Source: Sphingomonas sp. IW22 | GTDB taxonomy: Bacteria > Pseudomonadota > Alphaproteobacteria > Sphingomonadales > Sphingomonadaceae | Direction: 5' to 3' | NCBI RefSeq assembly: GCF_041321155.1 | Contig: NZ_JBGGWB010000001.1 | Span: 2,295,649-2,359,648, forward strand | DNA: 64,000 bases | Shown: one piece after another, positions 9,941 to 18,959 of the stretch | Layout of the letters: each line of letters opens with the position of its first letter | How positions within the stretch are numbered: the stretch's first letter is position 1 | The notes under the pieces: generated by a model | Database searches by the model: none | The model's input: the letters and a program-made list of their open reading frames with translations, nothing else | Told to the model about the DNA's origin: nothing | Translations under genes and position numbers: made by a program

Positions 9941-11230
9941 CTACTCCATGACACTTAACAGGTTGTCGATTGAGGCCGTAGCAAAGGCTGTAAAGCTATC
10001 AGCTACCGCATATGGCAGGAGCATCGTCCGACCCTGGACGATCGAACCACAGCTATAGACGACGTTGGGCACGTACCCGTCCCGTTCATGCGGACTGGGG
10101 GCTAGGACCGGCCGCGGCGTCCGCGCAAGCAGTTTTGATGGGTCATCCTTGTCGAGCAGGCATGCGCCAATGCAATAGTTGCGCACCGTCCCGACGCCGT
10201 GCACCATGACTAGCCAGCCTTCGGCGATCTCGATCGGCGACCCGCAGTTGCCCATCTGGACGAACTCCCAAGGGAATTGCGGCGCGATGATTTTCGCGCC
10301 GCCTTCCCAGTGGAGTATGTCGTCAGAATAGTGCAGCCAGATGTTTTTGTTATCCTGGCGTCCGAGCATTGCGTAATTGCCCGCGATACGCCGGGGGAAC
10401 AGTGCCATTCCCTTCCCTCTGGCCGCTTCGCCGGTCAGAACGCGCATATCAAACGACTTGAAATCGGTGCTGCTCAGCAATTCCGAGAGCACCTCGGCAC
10501 CGCTGAACGCAGTGTAAGTTCCGTGATAGATTATGCTGCCATCATCGTCGCAGAAGCGGACGAGGCGCATATCCTCGATACCTTGGCGCTGGCTCGGGAG
10601 CACCGGAAAAAGCACGATCTCCGATATCGTTCGACTGCCCGCGCAACACAGGCGCACTGCCACGTCCCCCCCCTTCGCACAGGTCTCGATGAGTGGCGGC
10701 ACCGATGTGGGGCTGGGATCGTCGACTACGAGTTCGCCGCCCGGTGTCCAAGTGCCCGTGCGGAATGTCACCGACGACACATGTCCCTCGCCGATGCCTC
10801 GCAGCGACATCACGAAACGGATGGTGCCCTCAGGGAGACCAGACTGGTCGGGATGGAGCACCACGCTCGGGTTGAACAAGGCCGCAGCCTCATAGGCATA
10901 TTCTTCGCTGCAGTAGGCCCCGATCAACCGCCGCTGCTCGGCGTTGATACGATCGACGCCCTCAATCCGGCCGGCGATCTCGTCGAACCGGCGAAGCAGC
11001 ATCGCATCGACGTCGCGGTGATTCTCGTCCAGTGACAGGGTGACGCCTTCCAGCTGGCGCGCCAACTCAGCCTCGTCGAGCGCCACGATCAGGTCGACAG
11101 TCTCCTGGGTGCGGGACGTGCCGGCGTCGAAACCTTTGGGATAGCCCGGCTCGAACGGCCGGACGACGGTGCGCGATGGATCGGGGCGAAGCACGCGATC
11201 GTAGAAGTTGAGCTTTGCACGTTCGGTCAT
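9941..11230 (-). CDS. GH130-family glycoside phosphorylase/hydrolase
   Basis: 429 residues. The family's five-bladed propeller pattern is recognisable: FNPSVVLHPDQ, the MGNCGSPIEIAEGWLVMVHGVG stretch in the second half, and the C-terminal RDGYVPNVVYSCG. GH130 enzymes split beta-1,2- or beta-1,4-mannosidic bonds, commonly by phosphorolysis that yields mannose 1-phosphate. There is no signal peptide, so it acts in the cytoplasm. Its ATG at 11230 overlaps the preceding stop as ATGA, and AAGGA lies upstream. With the GT4 gene it may make and recycle a mannose-containing glycan. Substrate specificity is not readable. A paralogue is cut at the left edge of the window. Confidence 0.85.
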   Translation of the reverse strand: MTERAKLNFYDRVLRPDPSRTVVRPFEPGYPKGFDAGTSRTQETVDLIVALDEAELARQLEGVTLSLDENHRDVDAMLLRRFDEIAGRIEGVDRINAEQRRLIGAYCSEEYAYEAAALFNPSVVLHPDQSGLPEGTIRFVMSLRGIGEGHVSSVTFRTGTWTPGGELVVDDPSPTSVPPLIETCAKGGDVAVRLCCAGSRTISEIVLFPVLPSQRQGIEDMRLVRFCDDDGSIIYHGTYTAFSGAEVLSELLSSTDFKSFDMRVLTGEAARGKGMALFPRRIAGNYAMLGRQDNKNIWLHYSDDILHWEGGAKIIAPQFPWEFVQMGNCGSPIEIAEGWLVMVHGVGTVRNYCIGACLLDKDDPSKLLARTPRPVLAPSPHERDGYVPNVVYSCGSIVQGRTMLLPYAVADSFTAFATASIDNLLSVME

Positions 11231-11727
11231 ACTAGGTCCTTGTTGTCAAAACAGAAATGCCAATCGAGACAGCCGCTTGCGGATGACCTTGTGGATGACG
11301 TCTGATTGACTAACGCTGCGGTCCGGACGCGTTGACCGCGCAAGGGATCGGCCACTTCCAGCGCCAATATGTCAACGCCTGAACCAAAGCGCGTCGCGAC
11401 CAGATTGCGCGGCGAAACGGTTTGCGTCGGGCGGATGAACGCAGGCGCGGTGGTGATCCCCACGAGCATCTCATGCATGAGTTTGAACATGCCATCATCG
11501 TCGGCGTACGGTAGACTTTTTCGATGAAGGTGGGCCGCTACGAAACCGGCAGACGCACGGATGAGCCACAAATCTCCGCTACGGCGGCTTTCACGGCGAC
11601 TTGCGCGACCTCTGAATTGTGCTCGCGCCTGCTTGGCTTGGTATTGAAGGCCGGCTTGCCTAACCCGGCCTGACGGCACCCCCAAACCGCTCAGGCCTGC
11701 AATGGATGCAGGAGGTCGAGAATTCAT
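11227..11727 (-). CDS. hypothetical protein between GT4 and GH130 genes
   Basis: 166 residues, not recognised. Its start overlaps the stop of the glycosyltransferase gene and its stop overlaps the start of the GH130 gene, each as ATGA, which favours a translated frame. Against this, the first 50 residues are rich in Arg, Gly, Ser and Gln and look like non-coding translation, and no strong ribosome-binding site is seen. The middle part (LMHEMLVGITTAPAF and ALEVADPLRGQRV) is more protein-like. No membrane segment or catalytic motif. Either a small coupled protein or a decayed gene. Confidence 0.4.
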   Translation of the reverse strand: MNSRPPASIAGLSGLGVPSGRVRQAGLQYQAKQARAQFRGRASRRESRRSGDLWLIRASAGFVAAHLHRKSLPYADDDGMFKLMHEMLVGITTAPAFIRPTQTVSPRNLVATRFGSGVDILALEVADPLRGQRVRTAALVNQTSSTRSSASGCLDWHFCFDNKDLV

Positions 11728-14096
11728 ATCGCCTTTGCGACCATGGTACCCGGAAGCACGCTCGCGCCGCTGTCTTGGCGCGCAGAAATGGCATGGCCCG
11801 CATCGACAGCAGCAGGTTTTAGCGGCGTGACAAACTGATGATCGTTTGCGAGTAGCATGGCGGTCAGCGCCGCAAGGTACGCAAGGGTCGATTCCGCGCC
11901 TTGATTGGCGTTCCGCCGATCAGGGTGGAGGCCGTCAAAGCAGGCTCCCGCAGCGGCATCGGCGACGGGGATGCGCAGGTCATTTTCTCCGAGAAACCAG
12001 CTGAATGCCCGCCGAGCTTCCTGCCTCCAGCGATGATCTCCACTGACATTCGCCGCGATAAGGCAAGCGCTGACTGCCGAACACGCTTCTAATGGCTGCT
12101 GATCGAACGGCTCTGGATGGCGACGATCGGTGCCGAAGGTGTCGGTGCCAATGGGCCGGAAGTGGCCCGCCTCGGCCGTCTGCAACTTCATCAGCCAACG
12201 CAGCGTGTCGAGACCGACCTGGATATGGCGAGAATTGGATCGCGCATGGCCAGTCACCAGGAGGGCTTCGCATAGCTTGGCGTTGTCGTAGCCCAGCCGA
12301 TCCTCGAACCAGTTCCAGTCCGGAGCAGCGGCGTCCGACCAGCGCTGAAACAAACGATCGGCGAGGTTGTCCCTCAGCCGCTCGAATCCGCGATGGCCTG
12401 GAAAACGTCCCAGAAAACCTTCGATCCCAAGGAGACCGTATGCCCATGCGCGCGGCGAGGAAGTATCATTCAAGGGCGGCGCGAAGTCCAGCAATCGCGC
12501 AGCGGCCCAGCTATCGAGACGACGCGGATCTTGGTGCCGTGCAACGGCACCGAGTGCCCAGACCGCCCGGCCATGGGCATCGTCGGCACCAGGTTCATCG
12601 AGCCATTCGCGATCGAACCCCATGAAATTATGGACCCTGCTTTCGGCGGGACACCAGGCATGTTCGACGAACGCGGCGTAGGTGAGAGCGAGCCGGTCCT
12701 CCTGTGAAGAAAGGGGTCGCAGTCGGGCAATTTCGGCCATGAGCAGCAGCGCGCGTGCATTGTCGTCGAGGCAGTATCCGTGTCTGCGGTCGGGAACTGC
12801 AAACTGAGTATGCTGGATCAATCCGACGTTATCGGTCAATGCATCAAGGTGGACCGTCGCGAGCGGAGGCAATTCATTCCTTCTTGCTCCCCCTGGAGCG
12901 AAGGGAATGACCTCAGCCTTGGGGGACCGTCTTTCAAGCCTTACGTCGGAAAAGACCTCCAGATACTGTCGTGCGACATTCGACCACGTCATCATCCTTC
13001 CCAGCGCGTAAGCTTGCGTCCGGATTGCGCTGCGGGATGTATCGTCGTCTATCAACTGGCTGACCGCGCCAGCCAGCGCGTTCGGTGCGCCGAACGGTAC
13101 GAGGACGCCGCAATTGTCGGCGAGGAGTTCCTGCGCATACCAGAAGGGCGTCGAGACCACAGCCTTACCCAACGCTACGGCATAGGCCAGCGTGCCCGAG
13201 ACGATCTGGGCCTCATTCGGATAGGGGGACAGATAGATGTCGCAAGCCGCAAGATGGTCCAGAAGTTCGTCCAGTGAGAGGTATCGGTCGACAAAGTGAA
13301 TGTGGTCAGTCACTCCCAGCTCGTCTGCGAGAGCGACGAGACTCGCGCGGTAGCGCTCGCCCTCGTGACGGCGAAGGCTCGGATGAGTCGCACCAACGAT
13401 CATGTAGAGGATCTTGGGGTGGTCGCGAACCAGCGCGGGCATTGCGCCGATCGCTGTTTCGATCCCTTTGCCGGGCCCGAGCAAACCGAAAGTCATCAGC
13501 ACTGTTCGATCCGCAAGCCCCAGATCGTGTTGCGCCATCGCCGGGTCGAGAAAAGGGCGATCAGGGACGCCGTGCGGAATCACGCTGATCCGCTCGGACG
13601 GAACGCCATAGACGTCCTCCAGTATCTGTCGGCCCTTGTCCGCCATGGCAACCAACCGCGCGGAGCGCCCAATAATTTCATCCATAACCTGGCGTTGGGC
13701 GGGGTTGGGCGCCGCCAGGATAGTGTGCAGTGTTGTGACCACGGGCGTCTTTAGCCCGCGCAGCAGTTCGAGCACATTTTCCCCCGCTTCACCGCCGAAT
13801 ATCCCGAACTCGTGCTGCAGGGAGACGACCTCGATGTCGGCGACGTTCAGGAAATCAGCGGCGACTGCGAAGGATGCAGGATCGGAGTGATCGATCTCAA
13901 GCGGTACAAAGTCGGGATAGGCATAGCTCCCGCCACTATCGGTGACGGCGACCGTGATGCACGACAGGTTCGGATCGTGGCTGGTGAGCGCGCGTTGCAT
14001 GTCATCGGTGAAAGTCGCGATGCCGCAATGCCGCGGGACGCAGGTTCCGATCAAAGCAATACGCTTTAGAGCAGGGACCGTGCGTGCGTCGTTCAT
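11724..14096 (-). CDS. GT4-family glycosyltransferase with C-terminal alpha-rich domain
   Basis: 790 residues. Residues 1 to about 390 form a GT-B glycosyltransferase: RIALIGTCVPRHCGIATFT at the start, VVSLQHEFGIFGG near 95, VIPHGVPDRP near 175, FGLLGPGKGIE near 205 and YLSPYPNEAQIVSGTLAYA near 290, the nucleotide-sugar-binding region. The remaining 400 residues are helical with repeated Trp/His-rich stretches (DDNARALLLMAEIARL, FNWFEDRLGYDNAKL-like) and resemble an alpha/alpha-toroid glycosidase or cyclase fold. It heads the operon with the GH130 gene, so synthesis and phosphorolysis of a mannose-type glycan are plausible. Donor and acceptor are unknown. Confidence 0.85.
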   Translation of the reverse strand: MNDARTVPALKRIALIGTCVPRHCGIATFTDDMQRALTSHDPNLSCITVAVTDSGGSYAYPDFVPLEIDHSDPASFAVAADFLNVADIEVVSLQHEFGIFGGEAGENVLELLRGLKTPVVTTLHTILAAPNPAQRQVMDEIIGRSARLVAMADKGRQILEDVYGVPSERISVIPHGVPDRPFLDPAMAQHDLGLADRTVLMTFGLLGPGKGIETAIGAMPALVRDHPKILYMIVGATHPSLRRHEGERYRASLVALADELGVTDHIHFVDRYLSLDELLDHLAACDIYLSPYPNEAQIVSGTLAYAVALGKAVVSTPFWYAQELLADNCGVLVPFGAPNALAGAVSQLIDDDTSRSAIRTQAYALGRMMTWSNVARQYLEVFSDVRLERRSPKAEVIPFAPGGARRNELPPLATVHLDALTDNVGLIQHTQFAVPDRRHGYCLDDNARALLLMAEIARLRPLSSQEDRLALTYAAFVEHAWCPAESRVHNFMGFDREWLDEPGADDAHGRAVWALGAVARHQDPRRLDSWAAARLLDFAPPLNDTSSPRAWAYGLLGIEGFLGRFPGHRGFERLRDNLADRLFQRWSDAAAPDWNWFEDRLGYDNAKLCEALLVTGHARSNSRHIQVGLDTLRWLMKLQTAEAGHFRPIGTDTFGTDRRHPEPFDQQPLEACSAVSACLIAANVSGDHRWRQEARRAFSWFLGENDLRIPVADAAAGACFDGLHPDRRNANQGAESTLAYLAALTAMLLANDHQFVTPLKPAAVDAGHAISARQDSGASVLPGTMVAKAI

Positions 14097-14449
14097 TGGA
14101 GTACCTCAAACGTGTAAATTCTCTTGGAAAATGCGTGCTGAGTACTGAGCTCAGCGCGGGCTCGCAGCTCGTTGGGCGGGTCGTCGTTCGACAGTTCATC
14201 TCTCCAATGGTTGATAAACGAACCCAGGTCAGACTACCCTAACGGACAACCGTGAGCCCTTGTCGCGGCTGGACCATAGTCCAGAGTCAAGGATGTCTTT
14301 CAGCTCATTCACGGTGAACTTCGGCAGGCGTGGTGGAAGAGACATCATGAACGGGTACGGCTGTGCCGCGCACGAACTGGCCGGGTCCGCCTCACATGTA
14401 AGTGGCGAACCAAACGGGCGCCCCACAAGCGTCCAGGTGCTTGGCGCCA
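14097..14449. other. intergenic region holding the GT4 promoter
   Basis: 353 bp between the start of the GT4 gene (minus strand) and the end of the methyltransferase gene (also minus). Apart from the palindrome at 14269-14284 no gene is recognised. A half-site-like TTGAT occurs near 14211 but lacks a matching second half. Confidence 0.5.
14269..14284. promoter_or_regulatory. palindrome CTGGAC-CATA-GTCCAG
   Basis: Perfect 6-bp arms around CATA, about 175 bp upstream of the GT4 start. A longer relative, CCTTGGAC-TATG-GTCCAAGG, lies upstream of the FNR-like regulator gene at 20550-20569. The shared GGAC-N4-GTCC core at two promoters suggests a common dimeric regulator. The regulator is unknown. 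Confidence 0.5.
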
Positions 14450-15133
14450 TCAGCCGGCGTCTTCTGGTTTTACCCGCCCGGCCGCCCTATCGGCGCGGCG
14501 CCAAACGCGAGGAACGAAGGGAGGTACCTGCGCCGCATATCGGCGGTAGTCTTCTCCGAACTCGCGAAGCGCGTCCCGCTCCTCATGGCGTGCGAGACGA
14601 ACGTACATCACGACCAGCACTGGAAACATGCCGAGTGTAAGCAGAGTCGGCCACTGCAGCAGGAAGCCGAACATCACCAGAATGAACCCGACATATTGCG
14701 GATGCCGAATCCGCGAATAGATGCCGCCTGTAGCTAGCTTTTGCTCTTGCTGGGCGGTGTGCAACGCCTTCCATGCCACCGAGATGAGCATAAAACCCCC
14801 GCCGATGAGCACGAAGCTCGCAATGTGGAATGGGCCGAAATGAGGATTGGTCTTCCAGCCGAACATCATCTCAAGCAAATGTCCGGCATCGTGTGAGAGC
14901 CAGTTGACCCCCGGAAACCGGGATTGGAGCCAGCCGGAGAGAAGGTAGATCGTCAGCGGAAAACCGTACATTTCCGCGAACAAGGCCACGAGGAAGGCGC
15001 TGAATACGCCGAAGCTTCGCCAGTCACGCGGCGTATGTGGCTTGAAAAAGCTGAAGGCGAAGACAATGAAGACGGCGGCATTCACTGCCGCGACCCCCCA
15101 CAAGCCATAGGCGGACACATCGCTCTGGGTCAT
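14450..15133 (-). CDS. membrane methyltransferase of the isoprenylcysteine carboxyl methyltransferase/PEMT type
   Basis: 227 residues with about five hydrophobic segments. The C-terminal half carries GGIYSRIRHPQYVGFILVM and then RLARHEERDALREFGEDYRRY, the conserved SAM-binding region of the ICMT/PEMT-like family (RHPxY and EExxLxxxFGxxY). Such bacterial proteins methylate lipid or thiol acceptors at the inner membrane, but the substrate is generally unknown. The gene stands alone on the minus strand and converges with nothing recognisable. The C-terminal tail after PPFVPR is Arg-rich. Confidence 0.8.
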   Translation of the reverse strand: MTQSDVSAYGLWGVAAVNAAVFIVFAFSFFKPHTPRDWRSFGVFSAFLVALFAEMYGFPLTIYLLSGWLQSRFPGVNWLSHDAGHLLEMMFGWKTNPHFGPFHIASFVLIGGGFMLISVAWKALHTAQQEQKLATGGIYSRIRHPQYVGFILVMFGFLLQWPTLLTLGMFPVLVVMYVRLARHEERDALREFGEDYRRYAAQVPPFVPRVWRRADRAAGRVKPEDAG

Positions 15134-15464
15134 GGCCAGGCAGCTCCCCGCCCGCTACCTGACTGGGGAGCGCGGCCGCGCGCCGGGCCAGGGAATGCTT
15201 GTCTGAGCAGGGGGCGTCGCGGTTGGTTAAGCCACGCACTTTGCCGAGAGCCTGTTGCCGACGAACGCACGGCGCTATGTCTCCTCTCCGCTCTGTCGCC
15301 CAGCTCATCGACGATCATTTTCTCATCCTGCTTTATGTCTACGGATCATTGGGTGCCACCCGAGACGCGTCATTGACGCAGATCAAAGCTGCACTCCGCA
15401 CTCAAGGCGACAAGTGTTGCGGGTCGCGGCACGCTCACTGCCACGCCGCTCAGGACTGTACTGC
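15134..15464. other. intergenic promoter region between methyltransferase and pta
   Basis: 331 bp. It contains the FNR-type site at 15373-15386; no protein-coding segment is recognised. The methyltransferase (minus) and pta (plus) are divergent, so the region must hold both promoters. Confidence 0.55.
15373..15386. promoter_or_regulatory. FNR/FixK-type operator upstream of pta-ackA
   Basis: TTGACGCAGATCAA, identical to the copies at 9470 and 20120. It ends 78 bp before the pta start codon, a distance that allows a class II position near -41.5 with a leader of about 35 nt. Direct observation: sequence and position. Inference: anaerobic activation of the acetate pathway. Confidence 0.78.
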
Positions 15465-16805
15465 ATGCAAGCGCTCGAGAATCGCCCCTATGATGAGCTG
15501 GCCATCGGCGAAACTGCCGCGCTTACGCGCGAGCTGGAGCGTCTTGGCCCCTCAGGCCTCGAGGGTGACACCATCGAGCTGCAGCCCGGCGCGAGCGCCT
15601 GGGCCGGCCTGCTCCTCTCGCACCTCATCGAAACGCAGCTGCCGGGGCTCGGCACGATCATCCTCACTCAGACGCTGACCTATGGGCGCCCGGATACGCC
15701 AAGCGGCGCGATCACGGCCACCCTCGCGGTCCGCGAAAAGCGCAGTGACGGTCATGTCGTGCTCGATTTTCAATGCTCGGATCCATCGGGAGCAATCCTG
15801 GTGCATGGCTGGGCCGAGGTCGTCGCCCCGCGCGAAAAGCTGCGGCGCGCGGCGAGCGTGTCCTCTTCCGTAAAGCTCCACACCCCGGGTGCCCGCTATT
15901 GGGCGGCGCTGGAGAAGGCGCAAGGCCTGCCCCCGATCAGAACCGCGGTCGTGCATTCAGTTGACGAAGCTTCGCTTCGCGGGGCGGTCGAAGCGGCTGA
16001 TGCTGGGCTGATCGTGCCAATCCTGGTCGGCCCCGCCGCCCGGATCGCGCAAGCGGCAGAGGCGGCTGGGCTTCCCCTGGGCGCATTCGAGCTGATCGAC
16101 GTTCCCCATAGTCATGCTGCTGCGGAAAAGTCCGTGGCACTGGTCCGCGAAGGGCAGGTGGAGGCCCTCATGAAGGGGGCGCTCCATACCGACGAGCTCA
16201 TGGGCGCGGTCGTGGCCAGTGGCAGCGGTCTCAAGACCGAGCGGCGGATAAGCCACATCTTCGCGCTGGATGTCCCGAGCTACCACAAGCCGCTGTTCAT
16301 CACCGATGCTGCGATCAACATCTACCCGACGCTCGACGACAAGCGAGACATTGTCCAGAACGCAATCGAACTGTGTGTCGCGCTCGGGATCGACCCACCT
16401 AAGGTCGCCATCCTCTCAGCGACAGAGATGGTCCATGCCAAGATCAGTTCCACGGTCGAGGCGGCCGCGCTGTGCAAGATGGCCGAGCGCGGGCAGATTA
16501 CGGGCGGCTTGCTGGACGGGCCGCTCGCGTTCGACAACGCCATCTCAAAGGAGGCAGCGGCAGCAAAGCACATCGCATCGTCCGTGGCCGGCGATGCCGA
16601 TATTCTTCTCGCGCCAGACTTGGAGTCGGGCAATATGATCGCCAAGCAGCTGATCTATCTCGCCGGGGCCGATGCCGCGGGCCTGGTCCTCGGCGCCCGC
16701 GTGCCGATCATGCTGACCAGCCGTGCCGACGGCGCGTTGGCACGGGTCGCGTCCTGCGCGCTGGCGCAGATCTTCATTCGCAGCCGCTTGTCGCGTGCCC
16801 TATGA
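15465..16805 (+). CDS. pta: MaoC-like domain fused to phosphate acetyl/butyryltransferase
   Basis: 446 residues from the ATG at 15465; the open frame extends further upstream but through the FNR-site region. Residues 1-140 form a MaoC/hot-dog-like domain (LVHGWAEVVAPREK at its end). The rest is the PTA_PTB fold (EGQVEALMKGALHTDELM, RRISHIFALDVP, KVAILSATEMVH, ADILLAPDLESGNMIAKQL). This two-domain form is usually annotated as bifunctional enoyl-CoA hydratase/phosphate acetyltransferase. It makes acetyl phosphate from acetyl-CoA, or the reverse. Its stop overlaps the ackA ATG as ATGA, so acetyl phosphate passes to a coupled kinase that yields ATP. Confidence 0.9.
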   Translation: MQALENRPYDELAIGETAALTRELERLGPSGLEGDTIELQPGASAWAGLLLSHLIETQLPGLGTIILTQTLTYGRPDTPSGAITATLAVREKRSDGHVVLDFQCSDPSGAILVHGWAEVVAPREKLRRAASVSSSVKLHTPGARYWAALEKAQGLPPIRTAVVHSVDEASLRGAVEAADAGLIVPILVGPAARIAQAAEAAGLPLGAFELIDVPHSHAAAEKSVALVREGQVEALMKGALHTDELMGAVVASGSGLKTERRISHIFALDVPSYHKPLFITDAAINIYPTLDDKRDIVQNAIELCVALGIDPPKVAILSATEMVHAKISSTVEAAALCKMAERGQITGGLLDGPLAFDNAISKEAAAAKHIASSVAGDADILLAPDLESGNMIAKQLIYLAGADAAGLVLGARVPIMLTSRADGALARVASCALAQIFIRSRLSRAL

Positions 16806-18019
16806 CATCCTCCATCCTGGTCCTCAATGTCGGCTCGTCTACGCTGAAGTTCGCGCTCTTTGACGGTGCCGGACTTGATCTCTTGTGTCGGGGTGTAATC
16901 GAAGATCGGGGCGCTGGATTCCCGGTCAGTACAAGCGGCCCCTATGCCCCCGCCTTCGCCGCTCTGCCGGGAGCTGCAGGGGCAACCCTGCCGGCCCGGA
17001 TCGAATGGCTACTGAGGACCGCCGCAACCAAGCTTGTCGACAGGCCGCTGGCGGCCGTCGGACACCGAGTGGTCCACGGCGGCACAACGTTTGCGGAACC
17101 GGCCATCGTGAATGCAGCGATGCTCGACGAACTGGGGCGGCTCATTCCGCTTGCGCCGGCTCACCAGCCGCACAACATCGCTGCGATCGCCGCCGTAACG
17201 GCGATGGCGCCGGACTTGCCCCAGATTGCCTGCTTCGACACGGCGTTTCATCGCACCCAACCGCGGGTGGCGCAGCTCTATCCGCTGCCGCGGGCACTCA
17301 GCGACGAGGGATTGCTGCGGTTCGGCTTTCACGGACTCTCTTACGAGCATGTCGCACAGGCACTTGTCGAGGTGGCCCCTGATCACGCCAATGGCCGCGT
17401 GATCGCGGCGCATCTCGGGCACGGTGCGAGCCTCTGCGCGATGCGGAATCGACAGAGCGTCGCCACGACGATGGGGTTCACCTCTCTCGAGGGGCTGATG
17501 ATGGGAACCCGTTCGGGGTCGATTGATCCCGGGCTAATCCTCTATCTGATACGCGACCGCGGCATGACGGTAGAAGCCGTTGGCGACCTTTTGAACAGCC
17601 GCTCCGGTCTTCTCGGCGTGTCAGGGCTGAGCGATGATGTTCGCATCTTGGCGCAGAGCCCGGATCCCTCCGCCGCCGAGGCGCTCGACCTGTTCGCGTA
17701 CCGGGCAGCGCGCGAGATTGGCTCGTTGATGGTGGCGGTCGGCGGCTTGGACCTCCTCGTATTTACCGGGGGCATCGGCGAAAACTCTGCGTCCCTTCGC
17801 GCCGCCATCTGCGAACGGCTGCGTTGGGCTGACGTTATCCTTGATCCCGCCCGAAATGAGCAGGGCCTGCCCCGCATCAGCGCGGAGGCAGTACGCGTGA
17901 AGGTCTTCGTCATACCGGCCAATGAGGAGCTTGTGATAGCGACCGCGACGCGAGAGTTGACGGCGGGCCTGGCAGGGCGCAGCGGCGGCAAGCGGCGCTC
18001 GCCGCCTTCGGTCCGATGA
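16802..18019 (+). CDS. ackA: acetate kinase
   Basis: 405 residues from the ATG at 16802 that overlaps the pta stop; about the normal length. Signature motifs are present: VLNVGSSTLKFALF at the start (ASKHA phosphate 1 motif), VGHRVVHGG near 80, FHGLSYEHV near 175, GHGASLCA near 205, TSLEGLMMGTRSGSIDPG near 225 and LVFTGGIGENSA near 320. It transfers phosphate from acetyl phosphate to ADP. With Pta it provides ATP without respiration, which fits the FNR-type site upstream. The C-terminus is Arg/Pro-rich beyond VIPANEELVIA. Confidence 0.95.
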   Translation: MTSSILVLNVGSSTLKFALFDGAGLDLLCRGVIEDRGAGFPVSTSGPYAPAFAALPGAAGATLPARIEWLLRTAATKLVDRPLAAVGHRVVHGGTTFAEPAIVNAAMLDELGRLIPLAPAHQPHNIAAIAAVTAMAPDLPQIACFDTAFHRTQPRVAQLYPLPRALSDEGLLRFGFHGLSYEHVAQALVEVAPDHANGRVIAAHLGHGASLCAMRNRQSVATTMGFTSLEGLMMGTRSGSIDPGLILYLIRDRGMTVEAVGDLLNSRSGLLGVSGLSDDVRILAQSPDPSAAEALDLFAYRAAREIGSLMVAVGGLDLLVFTGGIGENSASLRAAICERLRWADVILDPARNEQGLPRISAEAVRVKVFVIPANEELVIATATRELTAGLAGRSGGKRRSPPSVR

Positions 18020-18027
18020 GCTTCGCA

Positions 18028-18462
18028 TCAGCGTTCTTCGGCATCCTCCTCGAAAAGCCTGATCCGGTTGATGACGGAGACGAAGAACGCGGTCGACCAT
18101 CCAAGCAGGATGATTCCGTTGGCACCTTCGATGGCGCCGACCAACCGCCAGGCTCTCGGGAGAACGACGTCGCCGTATCCGAGAGTGGAGTAGGTCGTGG
18201 TCGAGAAATAGAGCGCGTCGTCGAAGGTCGGGAGCGCCCCGACCGCCGCGTACAGAATCGCGTAGGTCCAGATCTCGATGGTGTGGAGGGCGAACAGCCC
18301 GAACGCGGCGCCAAAGATGACAATGAGCTGGTGAAGCCGAGTGCGACGGACCTGAAGCCGGCGCTGGTGTCGGCGCATGAGCGCGACGAGCAATCCAAGT
18401 CCAACCAGGTGCATGACGACGGTCAGCGCGACCATGATGCTGGCGATGACAAGCTGCGGCAC
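18028..18462 (-). CDS. two-TM potassium channel family protein
   Basis: 144 residues. N-terminal hydrophobic helix (about residues 5-28), a basic stretch RRHQRRLQVRRTR, a second helix near 45-70, then a pore with the selectivity-filter sequence TTYSTLGYGDV near residue 88 and a final helix at 108-130. This is the ion-channel (Ion_trans_2) layout of K+ channels without a regulatory C-terminal domain. It ends 8 bp from the convergent ackA stop. A perfect FNR-like palindrome lies about 150 bp upstream, so channel expression may follow oxygen status. Confidence 0.88.
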   Translation of the reverse strand: MPQLVIASIMVALTVVMHLVGLGLLVALMRRHQRRLQVRRTRLHQLIVIFGAAFGLFALHTIEIWTYAILYAAVGALPTFDDALYFSTTTYSTLGYGDVVLPRAWRLVGAIEGANGIILLGWSTAFFVSVINRIRLFEEDAEER

Positions 18463-18612
18463 AATATCTCCGTGTCTGAGAGGTCCGCCGGGCGTTCGAT
18501 CCTCGACGACCTGCTAGAGCGTTGGCAGGAAGTAAAAATCAATCATCGCCCGTGGGCTCTAGGTCGCGGGCGTGTCGTTCAGCTCGCATTGATCATTCCT
18601 CGCCCATGCACT

Positions 18613-18626
18613 TTGACGTGCGTCAA
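18613..18626. promoter_or_regulatory. perfect palindrome TTGACGTGCGTCAA (FNR/CRP-family type)
   Basis: TTGAC-GTGC-GTCAA with perfect half-sites, about 150 bp upstream of the potassium-channel start on the minus strand. The half-sites equal the left half of the three TTGACGCAGATCAA sites. The distance is long for direct activation unless the leader is long. Confidence 0.55.
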
Positions 18627-18692
18627 TGTGTCTCTAGCGCCGGCGGCTCTACCGTCTCGGCAGGTAGGAGCCCAGTGTGTCTGATCAATCGC

Positions 18693-18923
18693 TCAAGGAA
18701 AACAGCATCGACGGCTCTTGTTGATTGCGACGCTGGTTAGCCAAGCGCGCAACGGGCGGTTCCCGTCATAACCGCCGAGATGCTGGAAAGCGGCCAAAAA
18801 GCAGTCCTGGGTCAGATCGAGCGCCTCTTCGGGGTCCCCGATATGACCGCGGATCATCCGATAGATCGGCTCTCGATGACGACGCATGATCTCCGCAAAG
18901 GCGGCTCCCTCTGCTCCTCTCAC
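18693..18923 (-). pseudogene. truncated ECF sigma factor (region 2 only)
   Basis: 76 residues from a GTG at 18923. The protein RHREPIYRMIRGHIGDPEEALDLTQDCFLAAFQHL followed by LRAWLTSVAINKSRR matches sigma-70 region 2 of ECF sigma factors (core binding and -10 recognition). It stops right after the point where region 2 normally leads through a linker to region 4, which is absent. So it is a 3'-truncated gene, probably non-functional, next to a decayed recombinase. Confidence 0.7.
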
Positions 18924-18959
18924 CTGGAATATGCGTCATAATCGATCATCCAAAATCGG

